Both the position numbers and the translations under genes were made by a program. The notes beneath the pieces were generated by a model, which saw nothing but the letters and a program-made list of their open reading frames with translations, was not told the origin of the DNA and did no database searches. Of a DNA stretch of 64,000 bases, positions 12,270-27,467 are shown in pieces; position 1 is the first letter of the stretch; every line of letters begins with the position of its first letter. The stretch is from Paralvinella palmiformis. Taxonomy: Eukaryota; Annelida; Polychaeta; Terebellida; Alvinellidae. The stretch is taken from positions 21,183 to 85,182 of the forward strand of contig JAODUP010001454.1 in NCBI GenBank assembly GCA_025642065.1, written 5' to 3'.

Positions 12270-13840
12270 CATTTTTGATTACACAGACAAGTATATTGCC
12301 ATTTAAAGGAAACAGACAATAGCTATCTACTTCATAAGTAGTCCTAACATCGCATCTGAAACAAGGTATAGTAAAAAAGAAAAGGTATCAAGTTATTTTA
12401 ATTACTGCTATTACTATTACATTTATGATAATATACGTTGATGATGTTTTTTTCTCCTTATCTACTTCACATCACATGGTAGTAGATATGTCTATATAAT
12501 GTTAACGATAAGAGGCCCAAAGAAAAAGATAGAAATCTCAGATTGTATGAGATTCTTTCGCAACTGACTTTGTGACCTTAATCTAGCCAGAAGTGATACA
12601 TTGGCCGTTTTGGTGCTTATTACGGGACGGTCAGGTTATTTTATCGGCAAGTAGCATTCGTCTTAGATACAGAGGATTACAAAATACACAATGACGGTTC
12701 ATTCCTATCATTGTATCTCTCCCATCAAGAAGGTAATATATTGTAACCCAATAACATTCATTATACAAAACTAAACCCAATGATATTTCCTGGTATCATA
12801 TTTAACTTAGTACTTTTATACAATCCTATATGCCAACTTTAACATACTATTTCAATGCCAGATTAACTGCAGAAATACACAGTGTATTTACGGTGTTGAC
12901 AGGATAATGTAATAACTCACGTAATCAATCTTTCTATCAATTAAACAACAAATCAATCAGCCAATCGAACAGTAAGTCAGTTTATAATCATTCACCTTTT
13001 TGCTTGCCGGCTTAATACACTCACACAGTTTATTTTTCACTGACTGACTGCCTGATTCTTTCAGTGAGTCATCATCTAGACACAAGGTTGTAGTGTGTTC
13101 CAATTACTGTCCATAAATTACTTACTAAGAAATCAAATGCACCAACAATAAAGCTAACAAGATTTATCAATTGAGTTCAGTCTGTCACGACATTCATAAT
13201 AGAAGTTCTGGGCTTTTACTAAATAATCTCAATGCACTACACACGCGAAGGTCATGGATCAGGATCGTTTGTTATAATATATATATGAAGTTATAGAGAA
13301 AATCAATGTCTGTACACGACATGATTCTAATTGTCATCGTTCATCATTGTCATATTGGTTTTGATAGTTTTTGGTCAACGTTTCATGGGTTTTCGTGAAC
13401 TGTGACTCCTCCAAGAGTTAACAAATGATATGATAAATATTGCCGATTTCAGGCTATATCATAAACATGGTAGGTTAATTGGCGAGTTATATCTGTAGTG
13501 AATAGGGCGAAGTGTAAAAAGAAAAACACCTTTCAGTTATAGCAGAATCAGGACATGAATCAACTTACTAGATGTCAGGGGTCATGTGTCATATCAATTA
13601 AATAATCGATACTTAGCATGGTAGAGTCGCAAAAGGATAGATATATGTTGTATTATGTTTATCAGTGTAAAGTTATGACACTAAGACAAATATGTATTGC
13701 TGCTTTATGAAGTGTATATATGTTTGTGTTTGTGTGTGTGTTTGTGTGTGTGTTTGTGTGTTTGTATGTGAGTATGCGTGTGTATGTGTATGTGTGCGTG
13801 TGTACATGTGGGGGTGTGTGTGCGTGCGGGTGTGCGTGCT
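12241..13840 (+). repeat. Interspersed repeat R2, copy 1, bounded by TA and TG microsatellites
   Basis: After a TA tract (12241-12269), unique sequence begins near GATTACACAGACAAGTAT. It runs about 1.45 kb to GCTGCTTTATGAAGTGTATA, then passes into a TG-rich tract (13722-13840). Copy 2 (16240-17770) matches from end to end, and copy 3 (28273-29375) matches the 3' two-thirds. The best-conserved part is about 13040-13270, with CACTGACTGACTGCCTGATT, TTCAGTGAGTCATCA and GTTGTAGTGTGTTCCAATTA. No coding frame is shared, so it looks like a non-autonomous element. Confidence 0.8.
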
Positions 13841-14576
13841 AGGAAGTGAGTCATTGCTTGTGTTATACCAAACTTTCACTGCATATTTATGTACATAAAC
13901 AAAACTATACATTAACAAAACTAAGCATATATAAACGTAGTCAGATCTAAACCTCTCATTTGTTAAAAACATAGTTTGCAGTAGAAAAGGTTAATTGTTA
14001 TTGAAAACTACTTCTTTTCTTACTAAATTGCAGAAATAAATGACATTTTTCTTACGTACAAAAAACGGTGTTAGGCTAAATTCACAAAGTTTCAGAAAGG
14101 TGCTATGTATGATCCTAATTATTTAAGTAATTGAGTTATTCTTATCATATATCATACTATTATACAAATATTGACCTTTGTAAGGTGGGTAGGTGTTAAT
14201 ATTGTTCAAGCAAAATGCGTATTCACTAAAATCTATATATGTTGGGGTTTTTTTCTATCTTTCTTTCATACTCTTCTACCTCTATGAATAGCTGAATATG
14301 ATTTTCAATGTTAAGATTCAAGTTCAGATCGAAGTTTTCAATATCCATTTCAGACGAAGCCGATAATCTGCTTCACCCTATATATCTTGTTAATTATTAT
14401 TTTTATATGAACGTGCTGATGTGGTTTTATACTGATAGACACACCCCATCGTAACTTTAGAGTTGTATTCTTTATCTAGGAAGTCGTTCACGTGGGACAA
14501 ATGGACATCAGTCCACCAAATAAATAAGCTCTTTGAAAAACAAATATATACATAGCCAACCATTGATGAACCCCGA
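13841..14576. other. AT-rich stretch without recognised features
   Basis: No motif recognised. It ends at the AAT palindrome. Confidence 0.45.
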
Positions 14577-14577
14577 T

Positions 14578-14613
<36 letters not shown>

Positions 14614-14640
14614 TATTATTATTATTATTATTATTATATA
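14577..14640. repeat. (AAT)n(ATT)n palindromic microsatellite
   Basis: About eleven AAT units run directly into about nine ATT units, giving a near-perfect inverted repeat. It lies at the 3' end of the minus-strand LINE fragment, where L2/CR1-group elements normally carry short simple-repeat tails. Confidence 0.9.
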
Positions 14641-15400
14641 TTTATATAACACCTTCTTCAACTTTAATTGTTTTAATGCGCTTTACATTTAAAACATAAT
14701 TAAAACAAATCTTGGGCTCATATAGATCAAATACATTTCATAAATAATAAACTGGATTAAAAATATAAATACGCCAATTTAAATAAATGGGTTTTAAGAA
14801 CCTTCAAAATATGTCTTTACATGCTGCGAGGTTAGTGTTGTTTGTCAACTCGTTCCACAGCCTGATAGCTGATGCTCTGAAGGATTTATCTCCGTATTAT
14901 TGTTGTATGGCTTCCTGGTATCCTCAACATTGAGAAGGACTCAGATCGGAGCATTTTCACTGGTATATATGTTACGATCAGATCGCTTAGATACAGTGGT
15001 GCTCTTCCACTCAAGAATGTAATGCTTGAAACAGGATCTTCTAAAGTGATCTGAAACATCCAGGAAGCCAGTACAGCTGCAAGAAAACTTATGTTATATG
15101 TTATCTTTTTCGAGTGTGTACGACCAGACGTGTATAACCATTCTGCACTCGCTGTAGTCGGTTTGTCAAAGATAGGGGAATATTATATAACACTGCATTG
15201 CCATAGCCCAGTCTCCCAAATAATAAGGGTTTTGAGAAAAGTCTTGTAGGTCTCATCATTTATGCACTTACGAATGGGTTTTATATTTCTTATTTGATAA
15301 TAACATGACTTACATATATAATTCATCTGCTTCTCTAATTCTAGAGTATTACCTAATATAAGCCTTAGATGTTACGTTCTAGCATTATTGTTGTAAATTG
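14641..15400 (-). pseudogene. CR1/L2-group LINE 3' fragment (RT C-terminal region and 3' end)
   Basis: Minus-strand translation from about 15380 gives LGNTLELEKQMNYICKSCYY and QIRNIKPIRKCINDETYKTF. With frame changes it continues through GRAPLYLSDL and a SAIRLWNELTNN-like ending near 14850. These match the conserved region after the RT catalytic core in CR1/L2 elements (xLGxxxDxxLxxxKQxNxICK, RLDYGN, APxYLxDL, LWNxLPxx). The 3' end (GTAAAGCGCATTAAAAC on the minus strand) leads into the AAT/ATT tract. RT motifs A to C are missing, so this is a 5'-truncated copy, the usual outcome of target-primed reverse transcription. Multiple frameshifts show it is old. Confidence 0.85.
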
Positions 15401-15930
15401 AATCGGTATAAAACGAACTCATAATATAACGTAATGGGGGGATTCGTTCCAGACATCCAAAAATAAACTTTTGTATTCAATCAAACCATGTTCATATATT
15501 TTCTGCGATATCAATTTACCCAAAATAATTATTTTCATGTTACGTTGACATGAAATGGCAAATAATAACTTATTATTACATGGATAAAGTGTAAATCATT
15601 GTCAAGATACTACTCACCAATACCTCTGTATCTGAAGGGGACCTAGACTTTATATAACGGCAACTTAAGGGTTATTCAACAGTGATAATGGATATTGTTA
15701 CCAATATTGGCCGAGTTGAGGCTTATTTTTAATTTATCTTTGCTTAAATAATTAATCGTAGGATAGAAAAGGGTGTTAAAATACAATGTGCTTAGACCAA
15801 TAATACCTGTAATATTCTTAACATTGTTACTGCTTAATAAGAGACATAAGAGAGGTTTTCCATTATAATTAGATTTCAATATGACGTATTTATCATTTCC
15901 AGTGAATCATAATCAACTGTGTCTAAGGAT
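15401..15930. other. AT-rich stretch without recognised features
   Basis: It may contain more decayed LINE sequence continuous with the fragment before it, but no motif could be read. Confidence 0.4.
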
Positions 15931-16195
15931 GTATATGTGTCTGTGTGTGTATATGATTATATATGTGATTATATATGTGATTATGATATTGTTTTTATAT
16001 ATGCGTGCATGTGCTTGTGTGTGTATGTATGTATGTATATGTGTGTGTGCTGTCTGGAAATGTGTTTTTGTGTGTACGTGTATGTGTGTGTAAGTGTGTA
16101 TGTATGGGTATATGTGTGTGGTGTGTGTGTTTTGTGTGGGTATGTGGGTATGTTCCTGTGTATGTTTGTGAGCGTGTTTATATGTTTGTGTAAAA
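15931..16195. repeat. Long imperfect (TG)n/(TATG)n tract
   Basis: About 260 bp of TG-rich sequence interrupted by TATG, TGCG and GGG steps. Frames across it are artefacts. Confidence 0.85.
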
Positions 16196-16239
16196 CAGCG
16201 AAGGAGACCTTTACAAGAAATATAATTACTCAAATACAA

Positions 16240-16280
<41 letters not shown>

Positions 16281-17770
16281 CCGATGGTTACACATACAAG
16301 TATATTGCGATTTAAAGGAAACAGAAAATAGCTAGGCACTATTCAAGTAGTCGTACTGCCCTATGTGACACTAGAAAGGTATAGTATAATGAGAACACAG
16401 TATAATCAGAGGTGTCAAGTTTTATCGTTAGTGCCATCACTAACACATTTACGATCATACCACTTTACGATGTTCTCTTTACAAACCACAAACACTATAT
16501 TTTATCATTGTTCTTTCTCCTTAACGACTTCACACAACTTAGTTGCATATATCACAATATCATATTCACGATAAGAAGCCAAACGGATATGATAGACAAC
16601 TCATATAGTAGGAGGTTATGTTGTAACTGACTTCATAAGATTAATCTAGAGAGGAGACAAATTTGCCTTTCTATTGCTTATGACTCGATTATTTGGCTGT
16701 TTTATCGGCAATTGGGGTATATACTTGAGGTAAGTAAATACGCAATGGAGATTCGTCCAACTCTAACATACCGTTGTATTGATGGATTAACTACATACAT
16801 AGTACTTGCGCTGTTGACAGGATATTGAAATCAATCAAAAAACAATTAATCAATCAATCAATCAATCAATTACTGTATTAATCAGGCATTAAACCAACCA
16901 ATCAATCAATTAATCAACCAATCAGCAATAAACCAGTCAGTTAGTAATCGCCCAGTTCACTGAAGGCCAGTCTAATAAACTTAATCAGTTAGATTTTTCA
17001 CTGACTGACTGTCGGACTATTTCAGTGAGTCATCACCTAGAGATAGGATTGTAGTGTGTTCCAATTACTATCCATAAATTACTTACTAAGAAATCAGATG
17101 CACCAATAATAAAGCCATCAAATTTAATCAATTGAGTTCAGTCTGTCACGACATTCATAATAGAAGTTTACTAAATAATCTCAATGTAGTACACACGCGA
17201 AGGTCATGGATCAGGATCTTTCATTCTATTATATCTGTGGAGTTATAGAGAAAATCAATGTCTGTACACAAAATGATTCCATTTGTCATCGTTCATCATT
17301 GTCATATTATTTTTAATATTATTTTGTCATGGCCTAGTACCGTTTTCGTCAACTATGGCTCAACGAACAGTTAACAAATGATATGAGAAATAATGCTGAT
17401 CTTTGACTGCATCTTAAACAAGGTAAGTTAATTGGCCGAGATATCTCTGAAAGTAATAACACGAAGTAAAATATGAAACACTCTCTAGACGTAGCTGAAT
17501 TAGGACTTGAATCTATTGTCTAGAGATCTGGGGTCATCTGACAAATCAATTAAGTCATCGATCCATCTCATGAAAGAGTCGTAAAAGATAGATATGAGGT
17601 TGTGATTTTGTTATCAGTGTAGAGTAATGACTAATTTGTTGCTGCTTGATAAAGTGTATATGTTTATTTAATGTTTTTTATATGTATTTATATATTTGTG
17701 TATGTATGTGTATGTTATTTGTATATATATGTAGTTGTATGCGTATTGCGTGTATGTATATATATGTGTG
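16240..17770 (+). repeat. Interspersed repeat R2, copy 2
   Basis: It starts with TA (16240-16278), then GGTTACACATACAAGTATAT, and ends at GCTGCTTGATAAAGTGTATA (about 17672) followed by TG-rich sequence. The unit aligns with copy 1, for example ACAAGTATATTGCGATTTAA near 16300 and a long high-identity block at about 16990-17240. An AATC tetranucleotide array (about 16846-16925) is expanded here relative to copy 1. No shared coding frame. Confidence 0.8.
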
Positions 17771-17790
17771 TAGGAACAATATATGAATAC

Positions 17791-17792
<2 letters not shown>

Positions 17793-17887
<95 letters not shown>
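17793..17887. repeat. (TA)n microsatellite
   Basis: Uninterrupted TA run of about 95 bp just past R2 copy 2. Confidence 0.95.
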
Positions 17888-17889
<2 letters not shown>

Positions 17890-18564
17890 TATATGATGTG
17901 GCCTCTTAGTGATAGTTTTCCTCCCTTTGAAAATAATTTCTGAACTAAAGTTATTTTCGATTTCTGGGCAAGATTCTGTAAGAAAGGAAAATGCTTATTG
18001 GCTAAAGTTACCTTATCTACATTAAATGTAGTTGAGGTTGACGTATTAGATTTATTTTTTTGTTTTTACATTATATGTTTAATACATTAATACTCACAAC
18101 ACACATCAACTTATGAGAGATAAGCTGCGTGTTTATCAACAGTAGCCGGATATTAATTACTCAGTGAGGTTGCAAAACGTGAGATGTAATTTAGTAATAA
18201 ACATATAATTTATTATCGGTAAATTAATGGAGTGCTTGATGGATTAATGGGTAGAAGGGTGTATGGTGCATTTATTCATGTATGATTATGTTAATGAATA
18301 CATTCGGAAAATTACGGAACCGATAAATTTCGGGGATGGTCAAAGGTTACATTTGAATAAAGGAATAGGAAACACTGTTATTAACATTTGGTAGTCTATT
18401 AATGCATGACTGTCTTGAGGAATAACCGACGTTTGTTAGATAAACAATTGTATTTGTTTGTTTTACTGAAGGGAATATAAACTACAGTAAAAAGTTGGAA
18501 TAACAGTAGGGAAATATTCAAATATATATATATATATATAGGTATAATGGGTGTTGAAAATAAG
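17888..18564. other. AT-rich stretch without recognised features
   Basis: Contains a short TA run (about 18522-18540). Nothing else recognised. Confidence 0.45.
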
Positions 18565-19110
18565 TCTGATTGTGGAGTGAGTGAATACGTGAGCGAGTGA
18601 GTGATTGAGTAAGGGTTTAAATGACTGAGTGGGTGAGAAAATGAGTCAGTCAGTCAGTTAGTGAACTTGAGTGTATTTGAGTGTATGATTGAGTGAGTGA
18701 GTATGTCAGGCTTTTATTCGGGCAGTATGTAAGTAAATCCATCATAATCAATCAATCATAATCCGACTACTTCAGTCTAAAGAGGGAATGTATATAACCC
18801 TCTAAATCAGTACACATCAAAACAGGACAAAACCTGCCGCTATTTATCATTTGATTGTGCTATACATCAAAGGCAGTAACCATTTATCCCAATACCACTT
18901 TTTATTATATTGTATGTTTCAAGTAGGCTTTGATCTAGGTGTTTGGTTGAATGTCTTTCTTCAGTGTGCCGTACTAATCAGTTTTATTTATGTATAGAAT
19001 CTTTATTTCTTTATTTGATGACAACTCTGTTCATGTTGTTTGATATTCTACAGGAGTATCTGTAATTGTAGCGAGGAGTTATGATACTTCACAAGATTAT
19101 CTTTTGGTTT
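18565..19110 (+). repeat. Interspersed repeat R3, copy A, led by a GAGT array
   Basis: A degenerate GAGT/CAGT array (about 18571-18700) leads into about 400 bp matching 35010-35590. Shared blocks include AGGCTTTGATCT (about 18928), TGTTGTTTGATATTCTA-like (about 19040) and GTATCTGTAATTGT (about 19058). A middle block (CTCTAAATCAGTACACATCA, about 18800) also matches the 35-kb and 56-kb copies. Confidence 0.7.
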
Positions 19111-19299
19111 TGGAAAATGTCATAGAAATACAAATACTACTCTATCGATCTCGACGATTAACATTCTATTATAGTATCGATTTAGATGACGAATTTACTT
19201 TTCTTGTCCTCAAGATTATGCTACTTTAATATTTATTAGCTTCTTTATTGCTGGTTATTTAATTAGATACAGGCTTTCTTTGAAACATATTATATATTA

Positions 19300-19468
19300 A
19301 TACTATTGTTATTATTACTATAATACCAAATCTATAAAGCGCTCTCGTCATACTTAAAGCCTGTTCAAAAGCGATGTACACGAACTTATGAAAAACAATA
19401 TATATAAGATATAATACATTTAAAACGATTATTATCATATACTAGTATATTATAAATATATATATATA

Positions 19469-19556
<88 letters not shown>

Positions 19557-19797
19557 CTGACCAAGAAAAAGAAGAACAAAAGAAATTAAACATCAAATTG
19601 GCTGGAAAATAAATGCATTTTCAGCAATATCTTTAGAACGTTTAGTGTTTTGGATTTACGAATGTGAGCTGAGAGTATTTTCCATAACTTGGCTGCAGAA
19701 CACTGAAATTGTCTTTCGACCTAGCTAGATGTTCTAACCCTTGAAACCACTGATGTCACTGAACCTATGGAACGTAGTGTTTTTCTTGGTTGATAAA

Positions 19798-19800
<3 letters not shown>
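19300..19800 (-). pseudogene. L2/CR1-group LINE 3' fragment interrupted by (TA)n
   Basis: Minus-strand translation from about 19750 gives ERQFQCSAAKLWKILSAHIR then SKTLNVLKILLKMHLF. This matches the C-terminal ending FxxxApxLWNxLPxxIRxxxxxxxFKxxLKTHLF of CR1/L2 ORF2. The extreme 3' end (GAGAGCGCTTTATAGATTTG on the minus strand, near 19345) is the usual short hairpin-like terminus before an AT-rich tail. About 100 bp of TA repeat (19455-19556) sits between the coding end and the 3' terminus, and another TA tract (19801-19840) bounds the high-coordinate side. Confidence 0.8.
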
Positions 19801-19832
<32 letters not shown>

Positions 19833-19840
19833 TATATATA

Positions 19841-22800
19841 TGGATGTTTGTTAATCCGGTAGAATCTTATACGATATGTGGCAGACCCTCAGAAAATGAA
19901 TAATAATGGTTTACATTAATGAATAATAATGCCATTAGTTGTTAATGGTTAATAACATATTTAAATACTCAGCTAATTTAGCAATTCGGTTTCAAGTCAA
20001 TTTTATGTCAATTATAATCAGGTCGGTTAAAGAATTATAATTAATCTGTCTTATTTTCTAATACGGACACTTATCAAATATAAAATAATACCAATTAATC
20101 GCCTTGTCGTTATAAATGTTGAAACAACCTGCAGCGTCTATGTCTATGTATATTTTAAAGACATGCGTATATATAATATAATATTGTTTCTTTTGTTCTT
20201 GTTACTATTCTATTATTTTGTCATTCTTATATATTCCATCGTACTACATAAGTATTGTATCAATATATATTTACTCTATTTAGGCGTATTATAGATTAAC
20301 GAAACTAGTAGATATAACCATTAATGGAGCGCTTCATTATACCTCAAAGTATAGTTTGTACTAGAGCTTATTTTGTATTTATTTTATTTCATGGTATTAT
20401 TACTATTGCGTTTACAGGTTCTGTTGAATGGCTTCCTTTGTATAAAGCTAGTGTTGTGTGGGATACTGATCGGCTTCATATCATTATTATTTCACAAGGT
20501 ACCGAAACTACACATTTCACAAGTTAGTACATTAGCTTGTGCAGCTGACAGCATTTACGAAGTCAAATAACTAAGATGATCTACAACTACTGATAAAGGC
20601 CATTTGTACATTTGCTTGATCTCCTCAATATAAAGCCATAGTCAAGCTAAGGTATATGCGGCGTTGTAAAGGAGTGAAGGTCCATTAGTAGTTATCAGGC
20701 CATACCTATAATGATATCATTAACTTCATATGTTCAGACTTATATATATATAATGAATATAGAGATTAAAAGGGAATAAAGCATAAAGCCATTTACTTTC
20801 ATGTGCAATTATACTGATATCAGCTAGTTTTAATATAATTAACTGATGTTGATAACTGGTAGATTGTGTTAAGGTAGAAGCAGTCCCATTAATTTGTGTT
20901 GATAAATAAAACAACTGTATTTATCTGAACTTTATATGGCTAAGTGGCCCACTAGTAACTACTAATATTAATACATATCACTGTCATCCTAATGATATAC
21001 CCATATGCTATTCAGAATGGCTTACATCCGACAGTTTGGTAGATAGCTTAATATCTAAACGGAGTTCCATAGGTCATGTCTAGAAACAATTAGTTTATGT
21101 TGCCATTAAGACATATAATTAATGGAGCTTGTTTGTGGTGGGACTAAATGTTAGGAGAATTCCATCATAAAATGTATGTATCTTATCAGAAGATGTGTTG
21201 GCGTCATGCATAACCAGAAGAAAGCAAATATTACAGCATTTGTAGAGACCGTTCAAGTTTGGTAACTGATTCACTGGCAAATGTGCCATTAGTGCCTAAG
21301 CCTCGTGGTCATGCTGTAAGTTGTATATTATTTCAACGCAGATGTCATTATGAGATACATCATATCTTTGATAAGTGATGTTAGCCAAGAACTCTTGTAC
21401 ATACGCCAATAAGGCACTTTAAGTTATACTTATGTCAACTAAATAGCACCTTGAATGTTTCACATGCACAAAGGAATTAATTTTGTACTATTTGAAATAA
21501 ATCAAAACCAGTGCTTCACCATAACTTATCATTTCATATAAATGCTGTAGTTACTATCTTTACCATTCACGCACCTTACCACTTGTTTAATTAATCACTT
21601 GTTCAATTATCCATCCGTTCATTGGCCGTCTCGCTAACTCATTTACTCACTCTATCATGCACTAACTCGCTTTCTGACTGACTCAATCATTCATACAATC
21701 TTCAAAGCACTCATTCATTCAATTAGCAACCAAAGAAAGCAATTAACTAATTGAGGAAACAATAAAAAGTTCAGGTGTATATATTTAGATCAATAAATAC
21801 AGTAAAAACAATGAGTAACATGTGTTCGTTACTCACTTGGTAACTCATTATATTACATATTATATTATTTTGAGTTTTATTCAAAATGATATTGAATATT
21901 TTTATATAATTTTAAAGCGTTATCAAAGGTATATCAAATTGTACTATTTGATGATTTTGTTTTCTAATTTTAACCTCATCTTTGGGAGGTATTTCTGTAT
22001 TTGTTCTACGACGAGTCAAATACTGATGATAAATTATATCAGGTTTGTTTGTGTTATATCATCATATATAAACTGTATTACCAATTATAGATGAAAGTAT
22101 ATAACACAAGGCGATATTAGTTCTGAAATCCGATGGGTATAGACACAAAATACGATTCACGTGATATTACCTTTTAGTAAACAAAGTAACACTCTCTTGA
22201 ATTTGGGAAAGTAGAAGAAATAAGGAAAACTGGCTGGGGAATGATGTCCAATAAATCCAGATTAGTGCAAGCAACACAAATGTAAAACTAACTCCATAGG
22301 GATACAGGCTTCTAAGATACATGTGTCGAATTGATATATAGTTAATGACTATGACATTTGTTGTTGCTCAGGGTTGATAAGATAGGGATATGTAAAGATA
22401 AATTGGTCTATCAATACATTCATGGCTATTTGTATGAAATATAGCGGATATGGCGCTTGTTATTATTGTGGTTGTCATGAGAAGTTTCGTTTTATTTTCT
22501 GTACATATTAAATGAGTGATTCAGCTACATAGTTAGTCAGAGAATCAGTAATTCACTGAGCCAGTGAATATGGCAGTCAATTCAGAAGAACGCCAAATAA
22601 TTATTTTGATTCAAATAAAATAATAAAATATATCTTGCTTAGATACCCTAGCACTCAGTAGTTTGGATACACGAAACCGGATCTTGTACAGTGAACGGAG
22701 CATTATGTGAAGCTATTTGGGCACGACCAAAATTAGTGTCGTATGTTCCCTTTTCTAATGGGCATTACCAGGTGTTCAACAAAGCTTTGCCTATCATTGA

Positions 22801-22911
22801 ATATTAGGGAATTTTATTCAAACTTAATCCATATTTTTACATTTTAAATCCCATTTGTGAATTCATGGTTGTCTGTAAAATAATCCGCCAGTGGTAAAAT
22901 ATGTTTGATGA
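19841..22911. other. AT-rich stretch without recognised genes
   Basis: Only short frames below 91 codons were seen. A degenerate CACT/ATTC tetranucleotide tract lies at about 21590-21720 and a weak CAGT tract at about 22510-22580. No motif, RNA gene or internal duplication was recognised. Confidence 0.45.
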
Positions 22912-23045
22912 GTGAGTGAGTGCGTGCATGCGTGCGTGCGTGCGTGCATGTATGCGTGCGTGCGTGCGTGCGTGAGTGAGTTAATCAGGCTGTCAGTCAG
23001 TCAATCAGTCAATCAGCCAGTCAGTCAATCAGCCAGTCAGTCAGC
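22912..23045. repeat. Compound GAGT, CGTG and CAGT/AATC tetranucleotide array
   Basis: Three different 4-bp motifs follow each other in one continuous tract: GAGT, then CGTG, then CAGT/CAAT/CAGC. Confidence 0.9.
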
Positions 23046-25616
<2,571 letters not shown>

Positions 25617-25684
<68 letters not shown>

Positions 25685-25775
25685 ATGTGGCGTGTGTGTT
25701 TGTATACGTGTGTGTATGTGTGTATATATATGTGTGTATGTATTGTGCGCGTGTGTGTGAGTGTGTATGTGTTTG
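25617..25775. repeat. Compound (TA)n and imperfect (TG)n microsatellite
   Basis: TA run of about 65 bp (25617-25681) followed by about 90 bp of TG-rich sequence. Confidence 0.9.
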
Positions 25776-26930
25776 TTTAGCATACGTATATTTGTTCACA
25801 CAATCAAAACCAAATATCCAGTTAGCACTTATTATATATGATTATTTCTGGACGCTTTTCTTAAAATAATTTTACTCAGGATGCGTTCTAGTTCTGACTT
25901 GACAAATTTCCAAGAAGATAACAAGCTTCATTGTTATCTTGCAGTAGATCAGTATATTTTATGTAAGATGCTTAGTAGTTTATCTAGGCCATCAGCCGTT
26001 ATTGCTATTAATATCTCCAATACTCCTGTTATCGCCCGATTTGCTCGAGTGATTGATTACTGTCCAAAAGGTGCGATGACAGTTAACACGTGATCATCCA
26101 TCAACCGTCTTTCGCCAGTCGTCAACTCTAAAGTGGCTAAAAGTGCCGTCATGAAGAGGTGAGGAGATAACACATCTATAAACAACGACTAAAATAATTG
26201 TGGATTAAGGGTAATTAAAGCAGAATAAACAACATGCTAAAGTATGGTCATCATTCTTGACGTAAAATGGAAATATTCCTCAACCTACCAGAAGATAAGA
26301 ACATTGTAGAGAATGAAAGAGCACCAAGAAAGAAGATAAATTAGATAGCTGGGTTATGTCACTTACAAAAGACAACGCTTAATTAAAAAAGAAGCAAATA
26401 TCATTTATGTGACTGAGAATGTATCTGAAAAGCAACCATGATGAAACATTATGCTTTAAATGGTCACGAGACAAACCCTCACCACATGATTCAGCATTGA
26501 TATAGGAATGACGAACCCCTCACTGAGTAGAGTATATAATGCGCTAAATTTAAGAACACATTTTTACAAAATCAATCAGATTAAAACGATACAAAATAGA
26601 TAGAAGCCATAACCACAACAGCCATATACTCATGAGCACTAATCTCACACTGAATCGACTCAATCTGTTGCAACTGATGCTGATGATGTGCGTACTATTA
26701 TGAGAAAGCCACCACCATATGATCCGTCAATAACACTCAGCATAGCATCTCTCTCAATATAAATCACGTCGTTAAAAAGACTTCTCGAAACTGTGTTATG
26801 AAGTGTAAAGAATATTGAAGTAAAGAAGCAGTAACAAAGATATTGAAAACAAATGCATAACGGTGTTGAGAATTTGTTTTTATGACTCAAGATTTTGATA
26901 AACTATCATGGAATAGCTTTCCTCAACTAT

Positions 26931-26972
<42 letters not shown>

Positions 26973-27149
26973 AGGAAGTAGCTTGGTAAAGGACATTGAC
27001 TAAATTGATTAATAGCCCCAAGATAAAGGATATTAGAAACATCAACACTAATGATCTATCCAAAGACAACAAATAATAGACAGTGACGTGACAACTGCAT
27101 AACCATACCACCTGTCTCTGTTGCTAATAATGTAGATAATTACGGCAAT
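25776..27149. other. Unassigned stretch; (TA)n at 26933-26968
   Basis: A plus frame at 25881-26093 (70 codons) and a minus frame at 26660-26890 (76 codons) match nothing I recognise. Composition between about 26000 and 26900 is slightly more balanced than its surroundings. Confidence 0.4.
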
Positions 27150-27467
27150 ATGATTGACGATGTTATGCCTAAAGCTCGGTCTATGGTCGTATTCAATGTA
27201 TGTTCGTGCCTAATATTACGTGACATCACTGTAAAGATCCCTCCAAAAACTTATGGCCTCCAAATTGCATGCTATTCTAAGGGAGTAACGTTTGCTGATA
27301 GCACTTTATTATTCTACCTTAGAGACGGGAGCATCATTTATGGTTATGTGCAAGGCGATGGCGTACATCTACCATATGGTGCTACAAATAAATTGATTCA
27401 ACTCTTACAGTTTCCAATGAAAATCATGACCAACGTAACATGTACACAAACTCAATATAAAAGCTAG
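27150..27467 (+). other. Unidentified 105-codon open frame
   Basis: The frame reads MIDDVMPKARSMVVF and continues with a varied, non-repetitive composition (for example YGLQIACYSKGVTFADS, then LLFYLRDGSIIYGYVQGDG). That is unusual for random AT-rich DNA. I do not recognise a family. No matching splice context, promoter or neighbouring exon was identified. It could be a mobile-element fragment, an exon, or chance. Confidence 0.2.

Noticed and set aside
22912..23045. CRISPR-like array
   Set aside because: Simple 4-bp microsatellite without spacers; the genome is eukaryotic.
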